Assembly: GCA_900314565.1 (NCBI GenBank)
Contig: OMVU01000027.1
Span: forward strand, 1-64,000
Length of the DNA stretch: 64,000 nt
Source of the DNA: an uncultured Eubacteriales bacterium
GTDB taxonomy: Bacteria; Bacillota; Clostridia; Lachnospirales; Lachnospiraceae
Direction: 5' to 3'
The notes beneath the pieces were generated by a model. That model saw only the letters and a list, made by a program, of their open reading frames with translations, was not told the DNA's origin and searched no databases. Positions 1 to 9,501 of this stretch are shown one piece after another; within the stretch, counting starts at the first letter, position 1, and every line of letters begins with the position of its first letter. The translations under genes and the position numbers were made by a program.

Positions 1-1350
1 GATGGCGTCGATACTGGCGTCCATACGACGCAGCGCTCTGACCAGTATCATACCGACCGATTTGCAGTCCTGATTCCGGATGTCTTTCATGACGCGGAAT
101 AACAGATACTTGTTTGTATTCCAGTTGACCTTCCGGAAATTGAAGATACGGATGGAGGCAAAAATATCGACGAACTTCGACACCATCTGAATCTTCCGTT
201 TTACATCCTCATCAGAATCGTCGCTGCGCACAGCAGAGATGATGAGCATATTTTGGTAATTCAGATCCCGGTTGGCGTTGTAGAATACTTCCTCATAACC
301 AGCTGTCAGGGTGCTACTGTATTCTTTGAGTTTCAGATACAGGTCCGTCACCTTGGACATCTCTGTCATGACGAGCGTTTTATAATCACTGGACTTGTTC
401 AAGCCCATCTTGGCCTTTGCGTTGCTACGCACCCAGGTATGGAACTTTTCACCCAGAAGTTCAAAGTCCTCATCACTGGCACCTCGCTTACCTTCACGGA
501 GCGTGGCCGCGTAATTGGCGCGGAGCCATGTCGAGATAAATTCTACATCCTCCGTATTTACAACACCGCTGGTATCGTATGAGGAAGCGCTCTTGATCCG
601 GTTGATGTTATCCTGCCATCTGTGGTTAACAGCATACCGGTCCATCTCAACGATCTGCTGCATGATGTATGCCTTCATCATCTCAGCGCTGTTAAGGCTC
701 AGTCCCCGATCGTTCATCGTCAGGAAGATCGTATGGGCTTCATCCTCGGATGGCGTATCGATCTCAAGAAGCAGGACTTTTTCTTTCAGCCAGTAAATGA
801 AATACTCCAGTGCCTCACCCTTAAGCTCATCAGGGAAGAGGTCCGCAATATCCTTATACCGATCCATCATGTTCTGTGCGCTCTCATTGTCCGGCTGATA
901 GGACATATCATTGCCGATCAATGCATGCAGGCAAAGCTGTCGGTCATCCACATCAATGTTGAAGCTCTTGGTTCCGAAATGATCATCATAGATCATGTCG
1001 TCGAACTGGACGCTACGGAAGCCCTGTGCTGCCTGTTCCTTCTGCAGGTTATTCAGATAAATCAGCAAAAGCGTCAGTGATGTGAGTCGCTGCTGGCCAT
1101 CGATGATTTTATTCGGAGAGCCTCCCGTACAGATGATACAGCCCATGTAATAGTAGCCATAGTTCATAACCTCCAGAGGCGTATCATGGTTATCAGGATC
1201 GTAAAATTCCTCGAAGGTATCCTGAAAGTCAGATATCATCTGTTCAATCTGCTTCCGGCCCCAACGGTACTCACGCTGAAATACATCGACGGTGAAGCGT
1301 CGGTGCGACAGGATTTTCGTAAGCGTATCAGTTTTATCAATCTTGTTCAC
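1..1350 (-). CDS. DUF262 (GmrSD-like) domain protein, 3' part cut by window edge
   Basis: I read this frame directly from the minus strand. It starts with GTG (1348-1350), preceded by GAGGTGG, and stays open for 450 codons to the left edge, so the C-terminus is missing. The N-terminal part has the DUF262 signature: QREYRW at residues 25-30 and IDGQQRLTSL near 83-92. DUF262 is the ParB/sulfiredoxin-like NTPase fold of GmrS in type IV (modification-dependent) restriction enzymes, and it also occurs in stand-alone defence genes; a DUF1524 HNH nuclease usually follows, which would lie off the edge. The gene begins 12 bp after the hsdR stop, so it is almost certainly the last visible cistron of the defence operon. 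Whether it is a nuclease, a toxin-like effector or an accessory factor cannot be decided here. Confidence 0.85.
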   Translation of the reverse strand, partial: MNKIDKTDTLTKILSHRRFTVDVFQREYRWGRKQIEQMISDFQDTFEEFYDPDNHDTPLEVMNYGYYYMGCIICTGGSPNKIIDGQQRLTSLTLLLIYLNNLQKEQAAQGFRSVQFDDMIYDDHFGTKSFNIDVDDRQLCLHALIGNDMSYQPDNESAQNMMDRYKDIADLFPDELKGEALEYFIYWLKEKVLLLEIDTPSEDEAHTIFLTMNDRGLSLNSAEMMKAYIMQQIVEMDRYAVNHRWQDNINRIKSASSYDTSGVVNTEDVEFISTWLRANYAATLREGKRGASDEDFELLGEKFHTWVRSNAKAKMGLNKSSDYKTLVMTEMSKVTDLYLKLKEYSSTLTAGYEEVFYNANRDLNYQNMLIISAVRSDDSDEDVKRKIQMVSKFVDIFASIRIFNFRKVNWNTNKYLLFRVMKDIRNQDCKSVGMILVRALRRMDASIDAI

Positions 1351-1362
1351 GCTGCCACCTCA

Positions 1363-4300
1363 TCATTCTCCGTCGTCTTTTTTTGCCCCATATTGTGCTG
1401 GTTCCTCAGCCACCATTCCCAACGGAGGCGTTGAAAAATCGTAATATGTAACTTTCTTTTCTTCAGGTTCCTTTTCCGGATCAGCCACAAATGTCTTATT
1501 ACCGATTCCGAAATACTTCTCAAAGAAAGCCTTCAGTTTATCAATAACTGTCTGCTTCTTTGCCGCTCTGCCAGAGCCCCCAAACCGGGACACCGGTGGC
1601 ATTATCCTATCGATATCTGTGCCGGTGGTTTTCACTTCGCCATCTCGGAATGCATTCTCCAAAAATTCTCTTGTTTCTACAGGCTTCAGTCTTTCTTCCG
1701 AAATGATGGTGTTCAGATCCTCTTCGCGTTGCCGGACGACGTAGTCATTCCATTCTGTCATCACATCGTCTACATCGTTTATGCCAGCTATGAATGTCTC
1801 AATCAGGGCTTTCTTGCTGCGCAGATCCGGGCTGGCATCTATAGCCTTTCGAATTGAAATCAGAACCTCCTTATCCTCACAGTGTGTATCATGGTACTTC
1901 TTCACGAGCAACAGTATGTAATCAATGTTGATCTCGATCTGCCGGATCAACTCAACTTCAAAGACAACGTCGTCAGTGATATCAGTGCTCTCACCACCAG
2001 GCTTATGCTTACGCCATTCATCACGCAAATCCTGATAACGACCGAGGTAATCCTGAAGATCCCGTTCGGTAATGAGTTCTTTTCCTTTGAAATCATCAAA
2101 AGACAGGAGCAAATTCCGCATCCGTAGCAGTGCTCCGAACAGAGCAATGAAGTCTTTCTGATTCTGTTCTCCAATAATCTGTGGCTCGGTGAGTGGGAAT
2201 TTGGCACCGAGCTCTTCAATCATATCCACATAGCCGGGCTTGTACGTACCATCGATACTTTCGTAGCCGTAGTAGTAGTCTTTAAAACTCTGCATGAGAA
2301 CGATGCCAGAAGCATTCTTGTCTCCAAACAGAGAAATAGCACTATCCACCCGCTTCTGCAGATTTCGGAAGCAAACAATATTGCCGAATGTCTTGATTGA
2401 ATTCAGGATACGATTTGTTCTGGAGAATGCCTGGATCAAACCGTGCATCTTCAAGTTTTTGTCCACCCACAGCGTGTTCAGTGTAGTGGCGTCAAAACCT
2501 GTCAGAAACATATTCACCACGATTAATAGATCCAGTTCTTTATTCTTCATACGCAGGGAGACGTCCTTATAATAGTTCTGGAACTTATCGCTGGACGTAT
2601 CATAGTTCGTATGAAACATCTCGTTATAATGCTTGATGGCCTTCTCGAGAAAATCTCTGGAGTTCTGATCCAGCGCACTGGTATCTTCAGAGTTTTCTTC
2701 GTCCAGAATACCGTCAGCCTCTTCCTCGTTGGCTCCATAGCTATATATCACGGCGATCTTAAGCTGTTTTGTCGGATCAGCCTCCATCTGTCTACGGAAT
2801 TCATCATAATACAACTTAGCCATTGGCACGGAGGCGACGGCAAAGATTGAATTGAAACCGCTGATACGCTGCTTCTTTTTTATCTCCTCAACAGCGCCGC
2901 GATCTGCCGATGCTACATCGGAGATATTCATCAGCGTGTTATAAACATAGGTCTTATCACCGCGATAGGTTTTTTGATCAAAGTGCTCCAGAATATACTG
3001 CGTCACCAGAGAGATTCGTTTTGGGGCCATGAATGCCTTTTCACGATCAATATCCCAAACTTGTTCATCATCAATATCTGGGTCTGCCTCCATCGTTTTG
3101 ATATAGTCCACCCGGAAAGGAAGTACATTCTTATCATTGATCGCATCGACGATAGTGTAAGTATGCAGCTGGTCGCCAAAAGTCTGCGCCGTCGTGAAGA
3201 AATGTGGATTTCGGACCGCACCGGCATTAGCAGCAAAAATCGGTGTACCAGTAAATCCGAACAAGTGATACTTCTTAAAGCTATTAACAATAGCCTCATG
3301 CATATCTCCAAACTGACTACGATGACATTCATCAAAAATAATGACAACATGCTTGTCATACACTTTATGCACTGGATTCTTCTTAATGAAAGTCGCCAGC
3401 TTCTGGATAGTCGTAATAATGATATGCGCTTTGGAATCTTCCAATTGCCGTTTCAAAACAGCGGTAGAGGTGTTGCTGTTCGCGGCACCTTTCTCAAAAC
3501 GGTCATACTCCTTCATGGTCTGGTAGTCCAGATCTTTTCGGTCCACCACAAAGAGTACCTTATCAATATACGGAAGCTGAGATGCCAGACGCGCTGTTTT
3601 AAACGACGTCAGTGTTTTCCCGGAACCAGTCGTGTGCCAAATATACCCGCCGCCTTCAACAGTCCCATACTTCTTATAGTTATGCGCAACCTCAATCCGA
3701 TTCAAAATACGTTCAGTTGCCGTAATCTGATACGGTCGCATGACCATGAGCATGTTTTCTGAGGTGAAAATGCAATATCGGGTTAGTATACTGAGAATAG
3801 TATGCTTGGCAAAGAATGTTTTGGTAAAGTCAATCAGATCCGGCAACACGCGATTGTTAGCATCAGCCCAAAACGATGTAAATTCAAAGCTGTTACTGGT
3901 CTTCTCCTTTTTAGTTTTGCCTGATCTGGCGTCCTTGATTGCATTGAATCTGGTGCTGTTTGAGTAATATTTCGTGTTTGTGCCATTGGATATTACGAAA
4001 ATCTGCACATACTCAAATAGACCACATCCGGCCCAGAAAGAATCTCTCTGATAACGGTTGATCTGGTTAAATGCTTCTCGGATAGCAACACCACGACGCT
4101 TAAGTTCAATGTGAACCATTGGAAGCCCATTTACAAGAACCGTCACATCATATCGGTTATCATACTTCGCCCCTTCGTCTTGCGTAACGGTATATTGATT
4201 GATAACCTGTAATCGGTTGTTGTGAATTGCCTGCCGGTCAATCAATGTGATATTCTTGGTAGAGCCATCGTCACGCTTTAAAACCTGAACGTTATCTTCT

Positions 4301-4608
4301 TGTACCTTCCGTGTCTTTTCAATGATGTGATCGTTAGGATTGGCAACGGACTCAAAGAAGAAGCGCTTCCACTCCTCATCGGAAAACTTATAGTGGTTAA
4401 GTTCCTCCAACTGCATACGAAGATTATCGATCAGTTCCTGTTCCGTATGGATTGGCAAATAGGTATAGCCCTGCTCACAGAGCATACGAATAAACTCTTG
4501 CTCCAGTGCAGCTTCGCTTTGGTAACTGTCAGACCGTGCCTTAACCGGTTCATATTCTGTCACAACGGTATTCTCATTTGTCTGAGCGACAATATTGAAA
4601 TACGGCAC
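1363..4608 (-). CDS. hsdR: Type I restriction enzyme subunit R (HsdR)
   Basis: This is the motor and nuclease subunit of a type I restriction system, which translocates and cuts unmethylated DNA in complex with M and S subunits. The 1081 residues have the normal layout. A PD-(D/E)XK nuclease domain has D154, E168 and K170, followed by the Q182-x-x-x-Y motif. The SF2 helicase motor has Walker A TGSGKT (327-332), motif II DECH (426-429) and motif III FTGTP (452-456), and a helical C-terminal region should bind the methylase. The start is GTG at 4608, one base after the TAA of the M-S gene, with GAGGTGA inside the end of that gene serving as ribosome site, so the two are translationally coupled. 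No frameshift or lost motif is visible, so the enzyme should be active. Confidence 0.96.
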   Translation of the reverse strand: MPYFNIVAQTNENTVVTEYEPVKARSDSYQSEAALEQEFIRMLCEQGYTYLPIHTEQELIDNLRMQLEELNHYKFSDEEWKRFFFESVANPNDHIIEKTRKVQEDNVQVLKRDDGSTKNITLIDRQAIHNNRLQVINQYTVTQDEGAKYDNRYDVTVLVNGLPMVHIELKRRGVAIREAFNQINRYQRDSFWAGCGLFEYVQIFVISNGTNTKYYSNSTRFNAIKDARSGKTKKEKTSNSFEFTSFWADANNRVLPDLIDFTKTFFAKHTILSILTRYCIFTSENMLMVMRPYQITATERILNRIEVAHNYKKYGTVEGGGYIWHTTGSGKTLTSFKTARLASQLPYIDKVLFVVDRKDLDYQTMKEYDRFEKGAANSNTSTAVLKRQLEDSKAHIIITTIQKLATFIKKNPVHKVYDKHVVIIFDECHRSQFGDMHEAIVNSFKKYHLFGFTGTPIFAANAGAVRNPHFFTTAQTFGDQLHTYTIVDAINDKNVLPFRVDYIKTMEADPDIDDEQVWDIDREKAFMAPKRISLVTQYILEHFDQKTYRGDKTYVYNTLMNISDVASADRGAVEEIKKKQRISGFNSIFAVASVPMAKLYYDEFRRQMEADPTKQLKIAVIYSYGANEEEADGILDEENSEDTSALDQNSRDFLEKAIKHYNEMFHTNYDTSSDKFQNYYKDVSLRMKNKELDLLIVVNMFLTGFDATTLNTLWVDKNLKMHGLIQAFSRTNRILNSIKTFGNIVCFRNLQKRVDSAISLFGDKNASGIVLMQSFKDYYYGYESIDGTYKPGYVDMIEELGAKFPLTEPQIIGEQNQKDFIALFGALLRMRNLLLSFDDFKGKELITERDLQDYLGRYQDLRDEWRKHKPGGESTDITDDVVFEVELIRQIEINIDYILLLVKKYHDTHCEDKEVLISIRKAIDASPDLRSKKALIETFIAGINDVDDVMTEWNDYVVRQREEDLNTIISEERLKPVETREFLENAFRDGEVKTTGTDIDRIMPPVSRFGGSGRAAKKQTVIDKLKAFFEKYFGIGNKTFVADPEKEPEEKKVTYYDFSTPPLGMVAEEPAQYGAKKDDGE

Positions 4609-4609
4609 G

Positions 4610-6829
4610 TTACTTCACCTCCTCGTTCTCAGCTGCGAATGAAAACAATGCATCACGATAGTACTCATACTGTTTTTTACAAGCCTCGAGCTCCTCTGTC
4701 AGTTTTGTCATCAGTGTATCTGTTGATGAAGTGTATGCGTCGAGGATTTTAACAATTTCGTTTTGAACTTCTATCGGAGGAAGAGGAACCATTAAATCCA
4801 AGAGCTTATCAGGAGTAACCTCGATTACTTTTGTGCCGTGTGCAAGCATCCTTTTTTGAGCAAAAAACGCCTCTGAATGAAAATAGTAAACTAAATATTT
4901 AGGGTTTTGATTGTGATGAATAATAGCTGAATGTCCGCTTACAGCAATATCCACTTCCCCCAACCAACCTACACATTTACAAACATCATCTATATTCTCA
5001 CTGGTTACAGCCATGACAATATCGTTCTTTTTGGCAAATTTTTGTCTTTGAGCACATTCCCGGCTAATAAATGTGAAGGTGCTATCTGCAAAAAGCCCAT
5101 ATTTTGTATATATCTGGCCGTAATGAATGCATGGAATTCCTGCGGGCAGAAAGTCCTTTTTCTGAAAGCTCCCGCCACGAGATACTGTTGCCACCTCACG
5201 CAATGCTTTATATTGCACTCCATCAGGGCAATACTTCTCTATTAAACTAACCAAACTATTCTTTTTATCAGTTCTTACTTCTTCAATTATCTGAGATATC
5301 TCAGCTCTTAGCTTATTCTGATCCTGAATTGTCAGAAGAATTCTTTCTGTTAATGTGCTGATATCTATTTTTTCTCGCGTATCCTCTGGTTCAACATACC
5401 TCGAAACAGTCAGATTGTAGTCATTCTGCATGACTTCATCATACGATGCTACATGTGAAAAATAGACTTCCTCCGTTCTTTCTGTAAAGCAAGAGACTAT
5501 CTTTTCAATATTCTCATACGTTAGCCTATTGTTGTTCGTTACTTTAACGAATTCATTACTCGCGTCAATAAATAGTACTTGATTATCAGGCTTATTCTTT
5601 TTTAGAACCATTATACACGTCGCAATACTCGTCCCGAAAAACAAATTATCGGGCAGCTGTATTACGCAATCAATATAATTATTATCTATCAGAAATTTAC
5701 GAATCTTCTTTTCCGCGCCCCCGCGATACATAATCCCCGGAAAACAAACAATAGCAGCAGTTCCATTTGGCGCAAGCCACGATAAAGCATGCATTATAAA
5801 AGCCATATCTGCTTTACTCTTTGGCGCAAGAACACCTGCCGGTGAAAATCTCGGATCATTTATCAATAGCGGGTTGTCATTTCCCGGCCACTTAATAGAA
5901 TACGGTGGATTAGAAACTATCAATTCAAACGGCTCATCGTCCCAATGTTGAGGGTTTGTCAGTGTGTCCTCGCATGCCACATCAAATTTATCAAAGCCAA
6001 CATCATGAAGGAACATATTGATTCGGCAGAGGTTATAGGTGGTGATGTTTATTTCTTGACCAAAGAAGCCTGTCACCACCGCATCTTTACCGAGAACCTT
6101 CAGGGCTTTCAAAAGCAGGGAGCCAGAGCCACAGGCCGGATCATAAACTTTATTGATCTTCTTTTTGCCTACTGTACCAAGTCGAGTCAGCAGTTCAGAA
6201 ACATCTGCAGGCGTGAAGAACTCACCTCCTGATTTTCCGGCATTAGAGGCATACATAGTCATGAGATATTCATAAGCATCACCAAAAGCATCTATGTCAT
6301 GCTCGTCAACAGATCCAAGGCGCATAAGAGCAATTCCATCAAGCAGCTTTGCCAGACGCTCGTTTCGACGTGCGACTGTACTACCGAGTTTATTGCTGTT
6401 CACATCAAAATCGTCAAACAAACCAGCGAAGCTGCTCTCGGACTGGCTTCCCTTAGCTGATTCCTCGATGTGACGAAAAACTCGTTCCAGTGTTTCATTC
6501 AAGTTTACATCCATACTGGCGCGTGCCCGTACATTGCAAAAAAGCTCGCTGGGCAATATGAAAAAGCCTTTTTCTTCAACCAAACCCTCTCTGGCTTCTT
6601 CAGCATCCACATCCGACATCCGAGCATAGTCAAAATCAAGGTTTCCAGCAGCCTGTTCGCCACGGTTAATATAATTTGTCAGGTTTTCCGAAATATATCG
6701 ATAGAACATGGTTCCGAGAACGTAATTCTTAAAGTCCCATCCGTCGACAGCGCCTCGGAGTTCATCGGCGATAGCCCATATTGCGCGGTGGAGTTCCTCC
6801 CGCTCTTGTTCTTTTTTGTTATCAGCCAT
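4610..6829 (-). CDS. Type I methylase fused to a single-TRD specificity domain (HsdM-HsdS fusion)
   Basis: Residues 1 to about 510 are an N6-adenine methylase of HsdM type: an N-terminal helical domain, FTPADVSELL near 205-214, SAM motif I DPACGSG (230-236) and catalytic NPPY (307-310). After a helical linker (about 495-530), residues 533-739 form one HsdS-type target recognition domain, from CPDGVQYKALREVATVSRG to VPLPPIEVQNEIVKILD, followed by a coiled-coil tail. Normal HsdM has about 500 residues and normal HsdS has two TRDs, so this is a methylase joined to half a specificity subunit. No separate hsdS is visible. From known half-S proteins I infer that two copies pair up and recognise a palindromic bipartite site. 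The gene lies 17 bp after the HTH gene and 1 bp before hsdR. Confidence 0.93.
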   Translation of the reverse strand: MADNKKEQEREELHRAIWAIADELRGAVDGWDFKNYVLGTMFYRYISENLTNYINRGEQAAGNLDFDYARMSDVDAEEAREGLVEEKGFFILPSELFCNVRARASMDVNLNETLERVFRHIEESAKGSQSESSFAGLFDDFDVNSNKLGSTVARRNERLAKLLDGIALMRLGSVDEHDIDAFGDAYEYLMTMYASNAGKSGGEFFTPADVSELLTRLGTVGKKKINKVYDPACGSGSLLLKALKVLGKDAVVTGFFGQEINITTYNLCRINMFLHDVGFDKFDVACEDTLTNPQHWDDEPFELIVSNPPYSIKWPGNDNPLLINDPRFSPAGVLAPKSKADMAFIMHALSWLAPNGTAAIVCFPGIMYRGGAEKKIRKFLIDNNYIDCVIQLPDNLFFGTSIATCIMVLKKNKPDNQVLFIDASNEFVKVTNNNRLTYENIEKIVSCFTERTEEVYFSHVASYDEVMQNDYNLTVSRYVEPEDTREKIDISTLTERILLTIQDQNKLRAEISQIIEEVRTDKKNSLVSLIEKYCPDGVQYKALREVATVSRGGSFQKKDFLPAGIPCIHYGQIYTKYGLFADSTFTFISRECAQRQKFAKKNDIVMAVTSENIDDVCKCVGWLGEVDIAVSGHSAIIHHNQNPKYLVYYFHSEAFFAQKRMLAHGTKVIEVTPDKLLDLMVPLPPIEVQNEIVKILDAYTSSTDTLMTKLTEELEACKKQYEYYRDALFSFAAENEEVK

Positions 6830-6846
6830 GTCTTTCCCTCCGTTTG

Positions 6847-7038
6847 TTACTTGTCTGCATCAGCGCTTTTGCCGCTTGCGACCCACTCGTCAATTTCAGA
6901 TAGCTTGAATTTGTACTGCCTGCCAACCTTGTAATATGGTATTGTTTCCTTCTTAACCCATGCGCGGATGGTATCCTTGCTCACGCCAATATGGTTAGCA
7001 ATTTCTTCTACGCTATATAATCTTTCAGTTTCAGCCAT
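6847..7038 (-). CDS. Excisionase/MerR-type helix-turn-helix protein
   Basis: This 63-residue protein is a single winged HTH of the excisionase family (HTH_17 type). The recognisable run is LYSVEEIANHIGVSKDTIRAW (7-27), then the wing YKVGRQYKFKLSEIDEWV (36-53). Proteins of this size either bend DNA as Xis factors or act as small repressors. It sits between the NACHT gene (29 bp upstream) and the methylase (17 bp downstream), so it is expressed with the restriction genes. I infer that it is the operon's regulator, controlling restriction against methylation, rather than an excisionase, because no integrase is in the window. Its possible target is the GGACA array at 9457-9501. Confidence 0.85.
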   Translation of the reverse strand: MAETERLYSVEEIANHIGVSKDTIRAWVKKETIPYYKVGRQYKFKLSEIDEWVASGKSADADK

Positions 7039-7067
7039 GTTCTTCCTCCTCCAGGTTTCATCATGTA

Positions 7068-9422
7068 TCAGAAATCATCATCGTCCAAATTGTCGCTGTC
7101 TTTATACTTTTCTTTTAGCTCCAGATAATACTGCTCCAAACGATGGTACATTTGCTTTAATTCAGTTTTTTCATCCTCCAGCAGGACCTTAATACGAGCA
7201 TATTTCTCCGGTTCTTCAATAATTCGAGAAACATCTACAGAGAAATCGTGTCCTATTTCCAGCGGGTTTCCGTTTTCATCTTTATCAGAGAAATCAAACG
7301 GTGCACTCTTTTCGAACCTTGCCCTATCCCTAAGAAACTCTATCGGCATCGCCAATACAGAAAGCCTACGCTTCTCATCTTTCTTTCTCTTCGGTATTTC
7401 CTGTGCAAGATAAGCGCTTATTTGAAACTCCGGATAATTGACGGGCTCACCATTATAGTCTTTTATGAACTCTGACTGAATCCCAAGGATGCGCAGCATC
7501 TTGGTCAGTATAACAGTGGATGGTGTATTTATCAGGTCGCCTCGACCATCAATACTGAAGCCTTTGTAATACTTTTCGATTATGCTTCTATCAAAAATCG
7601 TATACCCGATTTCAGCATACCCATACTTCAGAAAAGTCCAATATGACTTTTCTTTATCCGGCTCGGAATAGATTTCTTCAAGAAGTGGGAGGAAGATAAA
7701 GCGTTCAACTTTATCTGAAGCCAGCTCATACAACATATTGAAGGCTTCACTCTCGTCATATCTGGTCTGCATAGGTTTCCGAAGCGAAAGTCCCAACTTG
7801 ATCATCGTTGTATCATCTTGTCGGGAATAATACTCGGCAAAGAAGTATTCTTGGAATGACCGATGAAGAAAATGAATACGTTGTGCTTCCTCATACATAA
7901 GGCATGAGCTGTGAAGGGCGTCAAACTTAAAGTTGTCCACCTTCATCAATGAGGCATCCAGCTTCTCTTTACTATGAAGTATCCCGAAATAATACCTGAA
8001 CTTATCATCGTCAAATTCATAATCGCCCTTACGGTAAGACCTGGCACAGAATTCAGCAAACACATCTGTAAAATCAGACGTGTCTTTCACACTTCGGAAT
8101 GCTCTCGTAAGTGTTAGTTTATCGCCATCATGCTTCTGGAGCAGCGTTTCATATGCCTGTTTATAGAACTTATGTTGTTTCTCCGGAACATCAGTAAAGA
8201 TCCTGAAGTTCATGTACATCAGAGTAAGGAGCAACGGATTTGTAGCAAACTCAGCATGAGATTTGAACAAATCATCCTTCAGCCGCTGCTTAAACCGTTC
8301 CTTCAGTCTGGTTTCTTCTTCATGATATTTCAGCTTATCAACCAGTTCGAGGGCCTGTTCATGGGAGAAGCGCTCCATCCAGAGAATCCTATATCTGGAC
8401 AAGCCTACAAAAGAAGCAAACCGGCGCGTTGAAATGACAATCTGATTATTGGGGTATTGGTCTGTAAAATAATCAAGCTGAGACAGGAACGTCTTCATGT
8501 CTGTGGCCTTAATCTCGTCAAGCCCATCGAGGAGCAGCTGGCATTTCCCCTGAAGGAGCAGCTTGTTCACAAGGTTCTTATCAACGGACGAATCAAATCG
8601 TTTGATGGACCGCACGATTAGATCAAAAGGGTCATCAGTCTCAACGCCATACTCACGGAGAATTACCATCACTGGGAGCAGCCCCGTTGTTTTATACTGC
8701 TTAATCGACTCTAAGAAAAGGTGTCGCATCATCATGGATTTTCCGATGCCACCCATTCCAACAAGCAGACAATACCGGGCCTTCTCCAGAATCTTCTCTA
8801 AAGTGACATTCTCAATCACCTTATCGGAGGAGGTCATTCTCTTCCGGAAATAGTATTCCTCGGTACGGATCGTATTACATACGAAGAATTCATCAAAGGG
8901 ACGTTCCTCATTCGAGTAGAGGAGCGTCTTTAGTTTTGAGAATTTATCATAGGATTTCTCTACATACTCCGGGAACTCTTCTGGTACAGCGGCACCATGA
9001 TACGCCGAGGCAAGGATCTCATCACCCTCTCCGCTGCCAGAATAGATCAATTTAAACTGCTCAGTCAGCGCAGTGACAAACACATATTTATCAGGCTCAG
9101 TGCTTTTCGGCAGGGTAATCCCATACGCAGAAAATATGCGGGGGAGTGCCTTGTCGTTTATTTTTGCCGCAAGAGCCTTGGTGAAGCCTATTTCATCAAA
9201 TGAATCTGATATTTCTGACCAGAGCTCTGGTGCAATGTTTCTGTCACCCGTAAACCATTTCCGATAAGTGTCTTCTGAGTGCACCAAGAATTCATCAGCC
9301 TTTGCCCCGAGCGCAGCCCTAATAAAGAATTCACCTATTTTCTTCTGGGATGTCAGTCCCTTTAAACCGCAGAGCCCATGCTCTCGTGCATAAAACGGGG
9401 CACAAAAATCGCAGTATCTCAA
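7068..9422 (-). CDS. NACHT-domain NTPase (NLR-like, probable anti-phage protein)
   Basis: The protein has 784 residues. The N-terminal part (1-200) is mostly helical and starts with a cysteine-rich patch (C4, C7, C18) that could bind metal. The NACHT STAND NTPase domain follows: Walker A GMGGIGKS (222-229), Walker B LLLDGLDE (296-303) with the extra acidic residues typical of NACHT, and a sensor-like STRR (331-334). The remainder is a long helical C-terminal region without clear LRR or TPR repeats, probably the sensor. Bacterial NACHT proteins are known anti-phage factors that oligomerise on sensing infection. The effector here is not a nuclease I can recognise. It is the first gene of the defence operon, with the GGACA boxes directly upstream. 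A charged tail (about 735-784) is rich in Glu and Lys and ends in acidic residues. Confidence 0.9.
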   Translation of the reverse strand: MRYCDFCAPFYAREHGLCGLKGLTSQKKIGEFFIRAALGAKADEFLVHSEDTYRKWFTGDRNIAPELWSEISDSFDEIGFTKALAAKINDKALPRIFSAYGITLPKSTEPDKYVFVTALTEQFKLIYSGSGEGDEILASAYHGAAVPEEFPEYVEKSYDKFSKLKTLLYSNEERPFDEFFVCNTIRTEEYYFRKRMTSSDKVIENVTLEKILEKARYCLLVGMGGIGKSMMMRHLFLESIKQYKTTGLLPVMVILREYGVETDDPFDLIVRSIKRFDSSVDKNLVNKLLLQGKCQLLLDGLDEIKATDMKTFLSQLDYFTDQYPNNQIVISTRRFASFVGLSRYRILWMERFSHEQALELVDKLKYHEEETRLKERFKQRLKDDLFKSHAEFATNPLLLTLMYMNFRIFTDVPEKQHKFYKQAYETLLQKHDGDKLTLTRAFRSVKDTSDFTDVFAEFCARSYRKGDYEFDDDKFRYYFGILHSKEKLDASLMKVDNFKFDALHSSCLMYEEAQRIHFLHRSFQEYFFAEYYSRQDDTTMIKLGLSLRKPMQTRYDESEAFNMLYELASDKVERFIFLPLLEEIYSEPDKEKSYWTFLKYGYAEIGYTIFDRSIIEKYYKGFSIDGRGDLINTPSTVILTKMLRILGIQSEFIKDYNGEPVNYPEFQISAYLAQEIPKRKKDEKRRLSVLAMPIEFLRDRARFEKSAPFDFSDKDENGNPLEIGHDFSVDVSRIIEEPEKYARIKVLLEDEKTELKQMYHRLEQYYLELKEKYKDSDNLDDDDF

Positions 9423-9456
9423 TTTCTATCTCCTCTCAAAACGGGAGTTTTTTCTT

Positions 9457-9501
9457 TGTCCGTATTGTCCGTGAATGTCCTATGTTTGTCCGCGATTGTC
9501 C
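9457..9501 (-). promoter_or_regulatory. Array of five GGACA boxes upstream of the NACHT gene
   Basis: On the plus strand TGTCC begins at 9457, 9466, 9476, 9487 and 9497, which is GGACA on the coding strand at steps of 9, 10, 11 and 10 bp. Such spacing puts all boxes on one face of the helix and is typical of cooperative operator or iteron binding. The array lies 35-80 bp upstream of the NACHT start, where a promoter is expected. No confident -35/-10 pair was seen. The binding protein is unknown; the small HTH protein of the same operon is a candidate. Confidence 0.6.

Noticed and set aside
6847..7038. Excisionase of an integrated element
   Set aside because: No integrase or attachment site is present, and the gene is embedded in the restriction operon; a regulator is more likely.
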